A stretch of DNA of 64,000 nucleotides, taken from assembly GCF_016859285.1 (NCBI RefSeq), contig NC_053417.1:20215206-20279205 (forward strand). Reading direction: 5' to 3'. The position numbers were made by a program, and so were the translations under genes. The notes under the pieces were generated by a model. It was given only the letters and a program-made list of their open reading frames with translations. It ran no database searches and was not told where the DNA came from. Source of the DNA: Xiphias gladius (lineage: Eukaryota; Chordata; Actinopteri; Istiophoriformes; Xiphiidae). Shown one piece after another: positions 31,027 through 44,980 of this stretch; position 1 is the stretch's first letter, and each line of letters opens with the position of its first letter.

Positions 31027-34000
31027 GCACACACACAATTTACAAACAGGAAAAACAAGCTTAGAGGAAAATCTTTTTTAAAATAACAAAAAGCTTTTGC
31101 CAGATTTTTTTTTTTTTACATGCATAGTGAAGTATTTTGGGATGTGGGAATCGGTGAGGTGGGCTGGCCAATGATATTTCAGGAATGGTGAGTGAATCAT
31201 CTACCAAATTTGTGGAGCATGCTCTGTTTCTCTCCTTCGTGGGGTTTTTCTTTTTTTTGTTTTGTTCTGATTTTACCCTCCTGAAGGGCTGAACTAAATG
31301 TAAAGAAGTCAAATTCCACATCTGCTAAAGGCTAGCTTTTTCCTCTGGTGGTATTTGGATGTAGCATTTGCCACTCGTTCAAAAGAAACGCCATTTCTAC
31401 AGATTCATGGAATTAGACAGCCATGATTTAAGAGACATTCAGCCTAGTTGCAGGTTTAACATGTCTGGCATCAGCATGTCAACGTGCACCGAGCAGGACG
31501 GGGACAGGTACTTGTGTTGATCTGTTGACAGCCCCGTGTGACAGCCAGCACACGGTGTGGATTTAGTAAACATATGACCTCCACGATAACCAGTATGGGG
31601 GCACTAAATCGCTTCAAATTTTGTACATGTGTTGCTAGGCAACAGCATAATCGGCCTCCGTCTCTCCCTCCTCATATGGCTCTCTACTGGGATTCCTGTG
31701 CTGCTATCACTGAAAATGGTTAATTAACTTCTACAAAAAGTCCATTAATGGTGCAGATTAGGCTTCTGAGGGTTAAAAAGCACATCTAGGCTGCGCAGAA
31801 ATATTGGCCGACATACAAATGCATGTCAAAGATTAAAAGGGCCTTTGAAATGAATTATCCTAGAACTACGCATCAGCTTGAATTCTAGCAATAACATCGT
31901 AAATGACAGCCATAAACGATATTATCAATATAAAAAAGATTGTGTGGCAGCTTGGAGACAGCGGTTCAGCAGCTGTCAAACTAATTTACAGATATAACCT
32001 GTTATGAGTGATTCTCAGAATGAGCCATCAATTAAAAACAATTACAAGGGATGTTCCAATAAATACTACAGAAATGTGTGTTGCAACAGAGCATTGTCTA
32101 ACACTAATAGTCTAGATTTATAATGTTTGCATGTGTGCAAACACAATAGATAGAAAAGTAGCATACACACCTTTTTACACTGAATACAGACAAAAAGTTC
32201 AAATATTACTGATACTGGGCAACTATTGAAATTTCATTTTACATTTCCTGATCACAACAATGTAAAAATGGTTAATCCTTCAAATAAAAAGAATTGGAAA
32301 ATTGTATATGAATATATAAAATATATGTAATCTGTACAGAGGCATTGGAGTAGATAGGATACCTCACATAATGTATAAAAAACATAGTTATATGGAAAAC
32401 TGCACAAAGATTTTCATGAATTGCAGGTAAGTTCACCTACATGATACACACATAATGCATGTTTGTGATGTATTTAATATAACTGTTTGATCACTTTAAG
32501 ATAGTAAGAAAATCAATATGTAGAAATTGCACTAGAGACTCTTTAAGAGATATATGTTGTGTACAGTGAGCTGAACCTTATCATGTCTGTCATTTAAATA
32601 AAAAAAAAGACAGGAAGGAGATCAGTCTAATGAGAACAGCTGGCTGACTGACTCTTTCTCTACCCAAATCACTTGGCTAAGACAAGTAACAATACACATC
32701 CTGGCGTCAGTATGATACTGTATGTTTAGTTGTGATTCCAAATAAGCGAATAACCATGAGTCGAACGATGCAGAAAAGTGGATTAATTTAGCAACTGTTT
32801 GATAAATTAAATATATATATACATATCATGTTTAAAAACTGCTTAAGTGCTTATAGAGATGAAATCAGACTAATTTAGATTTAAAGCTTGTCCTTGTGGA
32901 TGTTTACTGTGTTTGGTATTTCTAAAGGCAAACATTATTAGCTTCTTTCAAATTTGAAAAATGAACAGCATAAAAAAAGTGTATTAAAAGCTATTTGGTT
33001 TACAGTTTGAATTGTTTTTGACATCTTCCTACTTGAGCTTCTTACATAGATATTTGAGATAAACTGAATAATTTTTGAATCTCCAACCCAGTGAATGTGA
33101 ATAAAAATCAATTAAAGTAATTCTCGGTGTATCAGAAGTTCATTCTCGGATGACAAATAGAATTATTCTGAAGAATTGAATTGTTTTGCAGACTAATAAA
33201 TGAAAAAATACAAACAATAGGATGAAAGCAATTTGATTACAAATGAATGACAAATCCACAATAATCAGATTTGTGATTTTTTTTAGCTTGACATAATGGT
33301 TAACATAAGCGATGAGAATTACACTCTTAAAATTACTTGCTACAAACTTGCCAAAATTTCACTTCTAACTTCATTTTCTGCAGATTTAAAGGCATAACAA
33401 TCCGTAAAGTATAATCTGGAGCTTTGAAGTGTGCACTGACAAACAGTCGGCAAGTGGTGGTGGGGATTGAAATTTGGACTACAGAAATGCCGGTTATCAT
33501 GAGAAACGTTAACACTTTTATGGCATAAAAGTCCTGAATATCTGGCTCAGCTCTGAGTTATAATTGAATCGCTTTTAATTGAATATAATTTAAAAGTATT
33601 CATTCTGATGGTTTTTGTTTTGGATCTGGTGTTGGGGTTTGCACTAGACTCCTAAGTTACTGTGCACAACTGGCTCATCAAATAGTTTACACCTGAGAAA
33701 CTGCCACACAAAAGGAGACAGCAGTTTCCGTACGCATAAAACGTGTGTGTGGAGAGAGACGAAGGGTCCATCATCGGCATCACCCAATGGGATGGAGCCA
33801 TGACATGGAGCTCTTTAAATGCAAGCTTTTGCAGAAGCCTGCAAACCTTTCTCACCACACTGCCCCTGCTAATCCCCTCCATTCAACCACATCACTATGG
33901 AAACTGACTGGATGTCTCACCCTTGCTGCCTAACTTGTGCCATGCAGCCATGTCCGCCACTAACATGGAGGTCGTGCAAAAAAGATGCTGGCTGATCATT

Positions 34001-36305
34001 GTTCCACTACACGCCACGTCTCCATGCCGTGACATTATAGGATATTATTGGCTGCCATATTGATGCAGAACCATTACGTTAATGTGTTTTGAAATCTGGA
34101 AGATGGCTCAGACCTATGCACGAGTTAGGACTTGAGCCTTTAAAAGAAAAACTTGGCTGTGTGTTTGGGAGTTTGAGGTGGATGGAGCAAATTTTCATAT
34201 TCCTGCGCCTGCTACCTATTTCATTTCTTTGCCTTTCCTGTGGCAAAATTGCAGGAGAATATTTGTCATGGTTTTAAAAGGTTTATAAGCTTCAAAGCTG
34301 AGGGAGCTGGTCGTCCAACCCATCAGTGAGACCACGCAATCCTTCCAGCACTGACAAGAATGGGTTGGAGCATGTGGACAAAATTCCCCAGCTAAGCTCC
34401 CAATTCAGAGCTTTTACATAAAGCTTGGAGAAGCACATTTGCATTTGCCATTGAAGTCAGCTTTAATCCATCCCAAACTACTTCTTCAACCCCCTCAACA
34501 TCTTGGAGAAGAGCTTCGGTAAATGCTAATTACTGGAGAAAGATGGTTATAATCACCCGCGCCTTCCGTCTGGCCAGTGCTTACACCGATAGCCTGAGAT
34601 AAGCAGGAATCAGCTGGAGAGCAGAGTCCACAGGTAAACACGACCTAAGCATTGGCAAGTGGAAATAAATGTGAATGCGCTACACGCATCTTGAGATAGT
34701 CCCAGTTTAAACCTTCTGAATTAAACCAGGAAAGCAGACTTTTTTTCGCACTTTTTTTTGCTTGTTGCTGTCATCTCATATATTTTCATAAAAATGCCAA
34801 AAGCATGCCCAGGACAGGAATTACCTGCCTGGGTGAGTTTTTGTCCCAAAGCTGACCCTGATGAAACTGCTCTACATTTAATGGTGTTTAATTAGATGTT
34901 CCTCTGCACTTAAATTGCTCCAGTTATTCCCGATACCCACTTACTGCTGCATGATCATTTATTTATTTCCTCATTTTTTGGTCAATTAATCACCAATTCT
35001 ATTATAACAAACAATAAAAATGTCTATTACAAGTTAATACAGGTGGAGTCTTCAAACTACTTATTTTGTCTGACCAGCACTCCAAAAACTCAAAGGGAAT
35101 AAACTGACACAAACGAATGAATGAATCCGAGATAAGCAGGGAAACTTCACATTGGCGCGCAGGATCTCCAATGAGTTTGGGACATGCTGAATAACTGACC
35201 TAAAGTGATTATCAAGACTCAGGCCTATATTTATGATATCTATATAAACCTATTGGGTAAATCAAAATTTTATCTATCGTATACTACTGGACATATTTCC
35301 AGTGCTTATAGTCTCACTTGTTTTAAGTGACAATAAACCCAGTTATTTCGTCAGGAGAGGAGAAATGAATCAGATGAGTATATGAGGGGTTGGATGAGAA
35401 ACAGATTTATTGCCATAAAAAGAAAAAAGTATATATTTGTAAAGTAATATTTTGTTTGTTTATTTATCACTTCCCCAGAATTAATTGTCATTTGTGTAAC
35501 ACAGCAAATAGTGAACTATGAAATAAATAAATTATGTCCTTAATAAATAATTGATAAGTAATTTGTTCTTACAAATTCACATCTAGCACTGCAACAATCA
35601 ACACTATTTTAACATTTATGAGGGTGTGCTAGGACCAACTCGTTTGTTGTTGAGACAGATATTGTGTTGATCCTGTCTCAGTGAAGAAAAGAGCATCGGG
35701 ACTGATGTGTTTGGCCAACTAAAACATTTTTCAAGAACACAGGTTTTGGGCAAATTCATCTTTTTGAAGCGGCAAGGACAAGCTTTACCCGACAGAGACA
35801 CACAGTGTAATGTGCATTTTTATTTAATTTATTCAGCTTTGAAAAATGCTAGGAAGGATGAGGCCCCACACACGTTTAGAAACCAACGCCAAATCACGTC
35901 CCCAGTGTAAAGCCATAAGCTGTTAGGTTTAAGAAATTTTCTTTTTTAGGAAATTCTAAAGGTACCTGTTTTAGACAACCCTTAAGGTTTAGACTATATA
36001 TGATCACATGAGCTATTAAAATTAACATTGGTGTTAGATTTTGCAGTGTTCAGTATCGGAGTATTGTAACCTACCTTTGCCACTTTCTCTGTGCCATCTG
36101 CCATGAGGCTAGTGTAGCTACTGTCCTTAAATTATATTAAAGATTGTTTCATTATTCAATGACACTTGATACAGAGTTGCGTACACTAAACTTTGACTGG
36201 AGAGTATAACATGAATTTGCAGAATCAAAGATTCACAACTCTTTGAAAGAATCACAAATACTGAATGAAAAATAACAACCAGTAGAATGGACTTGCATGA
36301 GTGTC
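31023..36305. other. Gene-free interval, possible regulatory DNA
   Basis: No exon or repeat family recognised. The stretch is mostly AT-rich. A more complex, GC-balanced segment at about 33900-34650 has homeobox-type cores (GCTAATTACTGG at 34524-34535) and ATTTGCAT-like words; this is only suggestive of a conserved non-coding element. Confidence 0.4.
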
Positions 36306-37240
36306 ACTGTGAGACTGTTCTTAGGCACAGTGGTGCCTTGAGCTAAATGCTAATGTCAGGATGCAAACCTGCTCACAATGGAGACTGTCGTCCTGTAAAA
36401 AAACAACCGACCCCATAGGTCATCTGTGTAAGCAGCTTTTTATGTTACGTTTTATTGTTAGGTGACCTCTAGTGGCTGTGCTAATAATGATTGGAACAAG
36501 GGAGAAGTCAAGTGACGTAGTATATATAGCAACCAAGTCCGTGTTAGGAAGAATTTGGGGTTGACTATCAGGTTCACACGGGCAACCTTTGTTGTTTATT
36601 TTATCCATGACCGTTCCACAACCTTAACTACATGTTCACTACAGTAACCATGATGACGAACGTCCCGTTACCTTCCTTTAACTTCCTAAAGGAAGTCCTT
36701 ATTTTAACACAAGCTGCAATTTTTCCAAAACCTAACTAAGTCATTTTTGTTCCCAAACCTAACCAAAGATGGGACAAATGATCTATATGGTCGTTTAGGT
36801 TGGACGACAACGATGATGCTAACATGCTGATGTTAAGCAGGTATAATGATTGTGACAGTTCTATAGCTTAGCGTGCATGCTAACATATGCTAATTAACAC
36901 TAAACACTAATAGTAGCTAAGGATTATGGGAATATCATTAAACTTTGACCTGCTGGTGGTACTACATGAAAAGTCAGGGGATCACCAAGCTCAATAGGAT
37001 TTCCCGTCTTGGCACCATGAATGTCTGCAGCAAATTTCATGGCAATCCATTCAACAGCTGCAAAGATATACTAGTAAAAAGCAAAAAAGGCCAACTGCAG
37101 GTGGTGTTAGAGGAAAAGTTAGGAAATCACCAAACTCATCCTCTGGGGATCACGAATGTCTGTTAAAAATTTCAATTTTCAATGGCAAAAAGTGGTGGAC
37201 CAACCGACTGACCCAGCCATCCCTAGAGCCAGACCGCCAG
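36306..37240 (+). repeat. Teleost interspersed repeat, copy A, split by a nested insertion
   Basis: The outer element is at 36306-36381 and resumes at about 36809-37240. Diagnostic words: TTGAGCTAAATGCTAATGTC, GATGCTAACATGCTGATGTT, AAGTCAGGGGATCACCAA, AAATTTCATGGCAATCCATT, GTGGTGGACCAACCGACTGA and CCATCCCTAGAGCCAGACC. I recognise these from a family very abundant in percomorph genomes; it is shared with the copy at 40665-41310. The roughly 425 bp in between (36382-36808) is unrelated and includes AAACCTAACCAAAGATGG, also typical of fish repeats. Confidence 0.75.
36461..36475 (-). promoter_or_regulatory. CTCF-type motif, reverse orientation, inside nested insertion
   Basis: GGTGACCTCTAGTGG matches the reverse complement of the core CTCF consensus at 14 of 15 positions. 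It is carried by the sequence inserted in repeat copy A. Confidence 0.4.
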
Positions 37241-37439
37241 TGTAGTTCAAAACTGCACCTGAGCCTCAGTATTTTGTTCACATTCTGTGGAGATACAAAG
37301 AGGCTGTCTAAACAATTTCCAAAGCTCCCTGCCACAGCAGATCCACAAGCGCAATAATCCCCACAAAAATCATTCAAAATACAACAGGGCACATTACAAA
37401 ATATAGAAAAAAACCATCAAAAGAAACCTTTGATGCAGG

Positions 37440-37501
<62 letters not shown>
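37440..37501. repeat. (TA)31 microsatellite
   Basis: Uninterrupted TA dinucleotides, self-complementary and able to extrude as a cruciform. Confidence 0.97.
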
Positions 37502-37503
<2 letters not shown>

Positions 37504-40500
37504 GACATATATATAATCCAACGTTCCTACTTTCCAATGAGCTTTTTGACTTCCCAAAAGAAATGTTAATGACATCCACTTTATACATGAGGCTTTGCCT
37601 CAGGGGCCTCCTGACCCCTTGGGTCCCTGTGCCTGGTAGGACTGTTCAGTAATTAATCCATGCCCACGAGGCTGCTAGAATTACATTATAAGTAAAATGG
37701 AAAATCACATTGATTCATTACAAGGGCAATATTTAAATGTAGCATATTTCTTCCAAAGTGGGGTACAGTGCGTTGTTGACATTACGTTTTTGCCTTATTT
37801 TCATTTCGAAGCTTATGCAGTAAAATCTTACCTAGACGAACCAGTAAAACTTGAAGAAATAGTCAACGCTTGTGGGAGAATTATTATAATTTTTTAAATT
37901 TTGCAGTGAGACAGTGAGGGCCTTGGTTGGTCTTTTGCAGGGAATAAGTGGTTTCAACTAGATCTTCATGTAGAAAAACCTAGAAAGTAAATACAATTCG
38001 AAAATAAAAAAATATCCTCAAGAGAAAGCTCTTACACTGCAAGTCGTGTTAAACAGATGATACCAACTCTGGGGCCGAATCATGGGACCCCTGACTCTCT
38101 AGTTTGAAACAGTTCCCTAGTTTAGAAACTATACTGTGTTGGCAACCTGTCAATTGCCTGCAAAATTAACTGGCACTCGACAAAAAGGCTAACCCACTCG
38201 TTGTGTGTTCTTTTGGTTATAAGATGTGTTATTGTACCTCTGGCCCATAACAGTGCAGTGTCTGTTTCTCACCAATGGTGTTGGCTGCTCTTCTTTGTCA
38301 GTTTGACATAATAGTGCTATAAGCTGTAGAACACAAATCCCAAACTTGTCAGATTTATCAGCCCTCAGCCTCCACAGAGGAAAACCCATGACCTGCCAGT
38401 CTTGCTTTTGTGCTTTGGCTGCTAGTTCTAACTTATTTCCTCCATGGTTTCCCATGTCTCCCCATGGCACAGTAAACTGTACAAAGTAAACCGCATTTTA
38501 TTTAGAGAGCACTGGATTTTCCATGGGCACACACTAGTGGTGGACTGGAAAATGGATTTAAAGTTGGCCAATTAATCAGTGTGATGAGTGTAATAGCGCA
38601 TGGGCAGATATTCCATTAGGGACTTTACCACTGGGGGCATTACAGAGTTCCAGGATTTTTTTGGATATTTGTCAGCATCTTTTTTGTTTTGCTTTAACAC
38701 ACCCTGTAGCCATAGTTCCCATCCCTAGCTTCACTTTTCTGTTGTACAGATTACCTTGTATTTGACTGTTCTTCATTGATTTTTTTGAAGAACCTTTAGG
38801 TTTTGTGCTTCTTTACATGTAAATAGCAAGTTATTTTGTGTAACAGGATTGTTAGTTATTTTTTTTTTTCTCCTTATTGCATGACATTTTTTTGTGGTCT
38901 CAATTAGAGCAGAAAAGCTTTGGTGCCTTTGCATATAAGTATGGATGCATTAGCACTAAGATGTGAAAAAATCTAAGTATGCAGGATAAATGCAAGTCCC
39001 CAAAGACATTTTAGGACAGAGACACATTCACATTAGAGCTGCAGTTACATCAAAAGCTGCCATTTTAATTACAAGTAAGATTTTCTTTCTTGTATGTAAC
39101 TAGTGACTGAGCTAAATGATACTATTTAACCTTTTGCACTGCATCGGGATAAAGAACATGGATCACAGCTCGCTTTATGGGAGAAGCTGTGGAGACCTGT
39201 TAATACACTGCTGTCACTGTAAGACATGACATGCATGAGGACAAACCCATAGGTTGAGAGTGTTTCTCACATTCCTGATCATGTGCGTGTGACTGTGCGC
39301 GAGTGTGTTGGTGTACGTATTTAGACATCTGGAGATGGCAGATGAGCTTGTGTGACGAACCCATTGTGTGTATGTGTTGTGTGGATGCGTGTTGTGTGTT
39401 CTGATTGAAATGTGAATGATCATTGCAGTGTATGAGCAGTGATACAACACCTCCAATGTATCCATCCCCTAAAATGGAACAGATGCATGAGCAAGGGATG
39501 AAGCCACTTAATTTAGTTGTTGGCAATGGCATCAGGAAACACTGACCTTTCGTTGGTTCCTTGAGGCCATGAAGTGAGTCACATGACAGCCGGATATTTA
39601 CAGTGCCTCTCGTCACTGGCCTTGTCAAATCACAGCACACTTCACTGAAGTCTAGTAGGCCCTAGGCGGGACTTCAGCTACGCAGACAGATGCAAAGGTG
39701 TTTTTTTCCCCCCTCTTTTAGCCCAAACGTCCTGCAACCCTGAATAACACAGAAGAACATGAGGGCATTAGGGTATGTGCATGTATGTTAGTGTGTGTTT
39801 GTGACAGTTTGTGTGAGCGTGTTTGCATATAAAAGCAGGAGAGAGAGAGCGTGAGACATACAAGGGGAGACACAGACTGTCTGCAGGACCAATGAATTTC
39901 AGGCCAATTTATCTTATGAATGAGTCTCTGGAGGGCATTCATCCCCAGACAGTTTCATGAATTGTATAACAAATAAAACTGTACTGCTGGACCCACATCT
40001 CACAGAGGGCAAAGCTGGAGTCGTCCAAAGTTGAAATCAGAAGGTTTTTTTTATCTGTAGCTGTTTGATTTATGAGATTCCACTGAAACAAGAAATGCAC
40101 AATATGATAAAATTAGGCACGCATCAAGGTTCTGCCAGATTCCATTACTATTGTTTGCCTTAACATTGTCTCAAGCCAGATATTCTTGGGGAAAACAGAG
40201 ATGTACATCTCTCGTAGCAGATCTCACAGTCTGACTTGCTACCGAGAGGGAACTGAACAAGTCAGTAGCAGTTTTGCTCATTGGTAGCCCCAAATGGCTG
40301 TATTAAGGAGTTTAAAACCAATAAATAGGGTAGCATGATTTTGATTTCCCTTTCTAGCAAAACTGACAAAATATTCAAAACCAAAATTAAATTGATAATT
40401 TGACGGGAATGGGACGCTTTCCTCTGTTTCATGAAGTAGGCTGATTATATTGGTGTATTGTGACACAGAATCTTACCTGCCGCAGCTTTAATGCTGACAG

Positions 40501-40664
40501 TACGTTCTAGGCTCCAACAGTGTGGGAGCCAACATTGTCTCTTGGACACAGCTCACAGAGCCAAGATCAGTACTGGCCAATAGCAAATACTAGGGCAGAA
40601 ATACATTAGCAGGGCCTCATGCTGTACCTAGCTAATGAGAACAAGTCTCCGTGTTTGCTGCTCT
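37502..40664. other. Gene-free interval
   Basis: No recognisable exon, RNA gene or repeat family. A 146-codon minus-strand frame at 39200-39640 covers a TG-rich stretch and has no motif. Confidence 0.45.
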
Positions 40665-41310
40665 GCAAGGCTGTACTTAGTCACAGCAATGCTTTGAGCT
40701 AAATGCTAATGTCAGTAGTCTAACATGCTCACAATGACAATGTTAACATCCTGATGTTTAACAGGTATGTTTACAATGTCCAACATATTACTTTTGTATG
40801 TTACCATGCTGACGTTGGTTAATTAGCACTAACATAAAATACAGTTGAGGCTGATGGGAATGTTATTAGATTTTAATGGACCTAAAGTCATTGGTAGACC
40901 TGAGGATGATGCTGGATGAAGAGGCAGGGGATCACCAAAATTTCACAACACAAATGTCTGTGAGAAATTTTTCGGCAATCTATGCAATAATTGTGAAGAC
41001 ATTTCACCCAAAACCACAAATGTCAACCTGCTGGTGGGGCAAGAGGAGAAGCACGGACTCACCAAAGTCATTGAGATACTGTACATAGTGTGGTAGGCAT
41101 GAATGTCAGTGCAAAAATTAGTGCTAATCCATCAAGGAGATGTAGAGATATTTTCCTGGATATGAGAAAACTTTGCTAGCGCTAGAGGAAAAGTCAGGCG
41201 GTCCCCAAAGTCATTCGGATTCATCCTCTGGAAAACATTGATATCTGTACTACACAGTAATTTCATAGCAATCCTTCCAAAGGTTGTTGACACATTTCAC
41301 TTAAAAAAAA
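40665..41310 (+). repeat. Teleost interspersed repeat, copy B
   Basis: Shares with copy A the order CTGTACTTAGTCACAGCA, TTTGAGCTAAATGCTAATG, AACATGCTCACAATGACAA, GTTAATTAGCACTAACA, AGGCTGATGGGAATGTTATT, GGGGATCACCAAAATTTCA, ACCACAAATGTCAACCTGCT and two AGAGGA-AAAGTCAGG modules. It is fuller than copy A and not interrupted. It ends near an A-run at 41302-41317. Confidence 0.75.
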
Positions 41311-41817
41311 AAAAAAAGTACACTTTTTAAAGTTACCTGCATTTTTATTTATGGAATCAAGTGTGCACTTTCGTGGATTTCCAAAGTCTATGTTTTGACA
41401 AAGGAAATAACCAGTTACTTCATAGGGGATCTACTGCGATGCATTCTCCCAAGTGGCCTTCATACCTGTGGATGTGCCATTCAACACTGATTTTCATACA
41501 ATTTAATAATTATTTTCACATGTTAATGAGGACGCTCATGTTTAATATTTAATGTATTTAATGGTAAAAGATCATTCCTTATATTAATGTTGCTACTTGA
41601 TGTACTACATTTTATTACTAGATTAGATGGGTTACAAGATTTTTCGTCACCCTTCTCCAGAATCTCAGTACAGAAATGTGGTACTTAAAATGTGGACCCG
41701 CTTTCTCGCAATATACTCTCAATAGAGCTGACTTTTAAATGCAATAATGCTGAAGTTAAACTGCTGTTTGTTTTGCTTAGAATTGTTTGAAACATTGTCA
41801 GAAACTCTGAGAGCCCT

Positions 41818-41917
41818 ATATATATATATAGATATATATCTATATATATATAGATATATAGAAAATATCTATATATATATAGATATATATCTATATATAT
41901 ATAGATATATATATATT
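41818..41917. repeat. TATA/GATA palindromic satellite
   Basis: A short array of TATATATAGATATATATC units, each self-complementary, with an inverted centre near AGAAAATATC. AT content is nearly complete; strong cruciform potential. Confidence 0.9.
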
Positions 41918-43332
41918 TCATTTGCCAAAAAGTCAATCACAGACAAAGATGTACAGTATTTTATCCTACATAGTTTGGAAGTGTCCAGGTGATAAAACAA
42001 TGTTAAGTTTGTTTTTCGAGCTGTTAAAGAGGACTCTGTTTCTCCAGGATCCCAAACAGAACATTAGGATTAACTCTACTTCAGTTGCTTGCATGAGTTA
42101 TTAACCTTCTTAACTTTATAATACGAATTATATTAGTTTATATTTTGTATATTTTATATCCACTGTAACAGCCTACGTCTTTATCAACAGTTGTAACAGC
42201 GACTGTTTAGTATCCCTTACTAAGCCAATATAGGAAGAGCTTTACAGAGATGCAAAGATAAAATCTTGACTGCTCCTTTTGCTGCCACATAAGATAAACA
42301 CATTTTCTCTCTCGCTTGAAGGGAACTTCATTTGTCATATATCTGAGATGAAATCTTTTCTGGGTGTCTCACACAATATAACAGAGGTTGGTGGTGGGGG
42401 TGGGGGGATTAGTAGTTTGGGTAAAAAGGGTGGTAGGCGACTTGGTGGTCCAGTGGACTGGAAAACGCTGCCCCCTGGCAGAAAGTTAGTGCGTGGCTTT
42501 ATCGGCGCTGGAGCTGCTGTGGCCACTGGCTCATTAGAGCTTTGATGTAAGGAACACTGGGTAACGCCAAGTGCCTCAGTGCGACGAGTTTCCGAAATGA
42601 ACCACTGAACGCAGTGAAGCAAAGGGAAAACTACCCTCTCCCTCATCTCCAAAGACAAATCCCTCAATTTGGGTTAGACATTTTCACTAATGAGAAAATG
42701 GGCTTCCAAAGCACTTACTGCACAGGCTGAGATGCTTTCACAGTGAAAGAAGCAATGTGTATCAATCAATCACATGCAGAGCATTCACAGCCTACCACAA
42801 CAGGAGCTGCTGACAGGTTGGTCATCAATGAAAGAAGGCAGAGGGAGACAGAGAAATTTATAGAGAGACGAAGGGAGTAAAGAATAGAGAGAAATACAGG
42901 GGCTGACAGGCTCAGCTCCCCTCCTCCCCTCCCCTCAGCAATCAAGGAGGTGAGGACACAGAGTGGAGGAGGAGGAGGAGAGAGCGTAGGACCTATGCTT
43001 CAAGCTCAGCTGCACCTCAACTCAATCATTTTATCACACGAGCATTTAAATTGACACGATGTATGCTTTGTAGAGTAGGAGATCTTCACAGAGGTAGTCC
43101 AGCTATTTCATTACAGCCAGCATGGGATGTTACGCCTCGGGCATTTTGACATATTGCACACGTAGAGTCTATAATGTTTTGTGCAGGAAAAGATTTTGGT
43201 TGATGATTGAAATGAAGCCTTTCAAATAGCAAGTCAGTCAGATAATTATCACTATGTTAAATAGTGAATGTGAATGCTTGTGCAACTTCAAAACAGTTCA
43301 CATAACCTGGTTAGATACAATTACAAAAGAAC
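41918..43332. other. Gene-free interval
   Basis: No gene recognised. A purine-rich/pyrimidine-rich block at about 42840-42990 (GAGGGAGACAGAG, CTCCTCCCCTCCCCTC, GGAGGAGGAGGAGAGAG) is low complexity. Confidence 0.45.
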
Positions 43333-43408
43333 TGATTTCACACCTCGGTCTGAATACTGAGATACAATGCCGAATGTATCTCAGTATTCAGACCGAGGTG
43401 TGAAATCA
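43333..43408. repeat. Perfect 34-bp inverted repeat with 8-nt spacer
   Basis: Left arm 43333-43366 starts TGATTTCACACCTCGGTCTG; right arm 43375-43408 ends GACCGAGGTGTGAAATCA. All 34 positions pair and the spacer is ATGCCGAA. Flanks AAGAAC and TCAATC show no target-site duplication. The fold would be a 76-nt hairpin of precursor-miRNA size, but without bulges. Confidence 0.97.
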
Positions 43409-44473
43409 TCAATCATTTGGACTTGTGGATTTAGTTCATTTGCATGAATGGCTCTGGTGCACAAATAACAATTGTTAACCCTAAGTGTGACCTCCCCACA
43501 TGTGTATTGATTTTTTAATGTGTAGATGTACACGTAGAAGAGGCAAAGAATAGAAAATAAGACAGTCACTCTGAGGACAAAATGTGGTGGCAGGGAGGCA
43601 GAGAGGGAGGTGGAGGGGGAAATAGCCCCGCTCATCTCCTCTCATTTTCTGTCCGCTACTACCCAGCAGAGTTTCTATGGCAACCCCTCAAAAAGCGGTG
43701 CGCGGTGAATTGTGGTTTTTAGATGCGCTGTCTGATTGCGCTGTGTGGAGGAGATGGCTGGCTCTTTCGTCAGCCTTCCTATGTAAGAGGAAATTGGTGG
43801 AGAGTTCCAATCAAACAGCACTCCATATGCTTTCTTTCATGTGTGTGCCAGTCTTTGGTTCAACAGCGTGTGTGTGTGTGCGTGTGTGTGTGTGCGTGTG
43901 TGTGCATGCTCAAGAAAGCTTTACATTAGAATCTAGTGCCCCCTGCAGAGCTGCTCACCACTCTTGGCACCCAGCAGACTGCACTCAGCTCCCCAAATGA
44001 ATCTGTCTGGCTGACCATGTAGACTCATCAGTATGCTTTGGGCTTCAGCTGACGGAGTCAGGGCCACCGATGACGATTCATTTCTGTCCTGAATTCCAGC
44101 AGCAAGGCACAATGCAGTGCTGTGTGTTTTGATTATGAAATTTTGACGAATGACTGAGAAAACACACAAGGGCAACCGGCATAAAATCAATTTGCCTCAA
44201 TCCCCAACCCCTCCCCACCTTGCCGACAGTCCATTTCCATGGAGGTACAAACCCGTGCGTGCGACTGATGAGCACAGATGTGAGGTCTTTGTCGGGAGAT
44301 CTGTGTCTTTATCTGTGTAAGAGTAGGACATGTATGTTGCTGAATGTGAGCCCCCCCCCGTTCTCTCTCTCTCTCAGTGGCTGTATGATGCTTGTAAGCT
44401 GTGCCATTCCCCATTAGCATCCCATTATAAACCAGCATGATCACTCGTCACTTAGAATGCCTGCACCAGCATG

Positions 44474-44505
<32 letters not shown>

Positions 44506-44980
44506 TCATGTGTGTTTGTGTATGTGTGTGTGAGCTTTTTGTGCGAACGTGTGCGTGAATCACACAGTCAAGTGATTGAGATGGCCTTGTTTCAAAAGAA
44601 CATGGGAAAAAAAATGCTGCAATGTCTTGCGCTGTGTGTACAATTCAATTTAAATGTGTCTGCAAGTGTTTGGTTTTTGTTTGACCCAGATTTCTAACCT
44701 ACCCCACTGTTGATAAATTGGATATCCGGAGGCAGCCTTGTGCAACAATTTAATTTAGTTGATATGTAGTGAACAGCACCCTCTGCTGACTTAATATGTG
44801 TCTCACCTGAAGGCTAAGCGTTGGAATCTTCATGAATCATGTTGAGTGGGAATTGCCTGAGTTGTTTTCCTCATAGGCTAAATTTAATGTGTGTGACTTC
44901 AGAATCATTGTGCATGTGATATAAATAAATGCAAGTATACTTTATATGGTTAAATATTTAGATAAAATAATATTTTCCGT
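43409..44980. other. Gene-free interval with TG tracts
   Basis: Contains interrupted TG/CG repeats at 43867-43908 and (TG)n at 44475-44504, plus a C-run at 44351-44359. No exon recognised. Confidence 0.45.

Noticed and set aside
39200..39640. 146-codon minus-strand frame
   Set aside because: Covers TG-rich sequence, low-complexity His/Thr/Gln content, no family resemblance.
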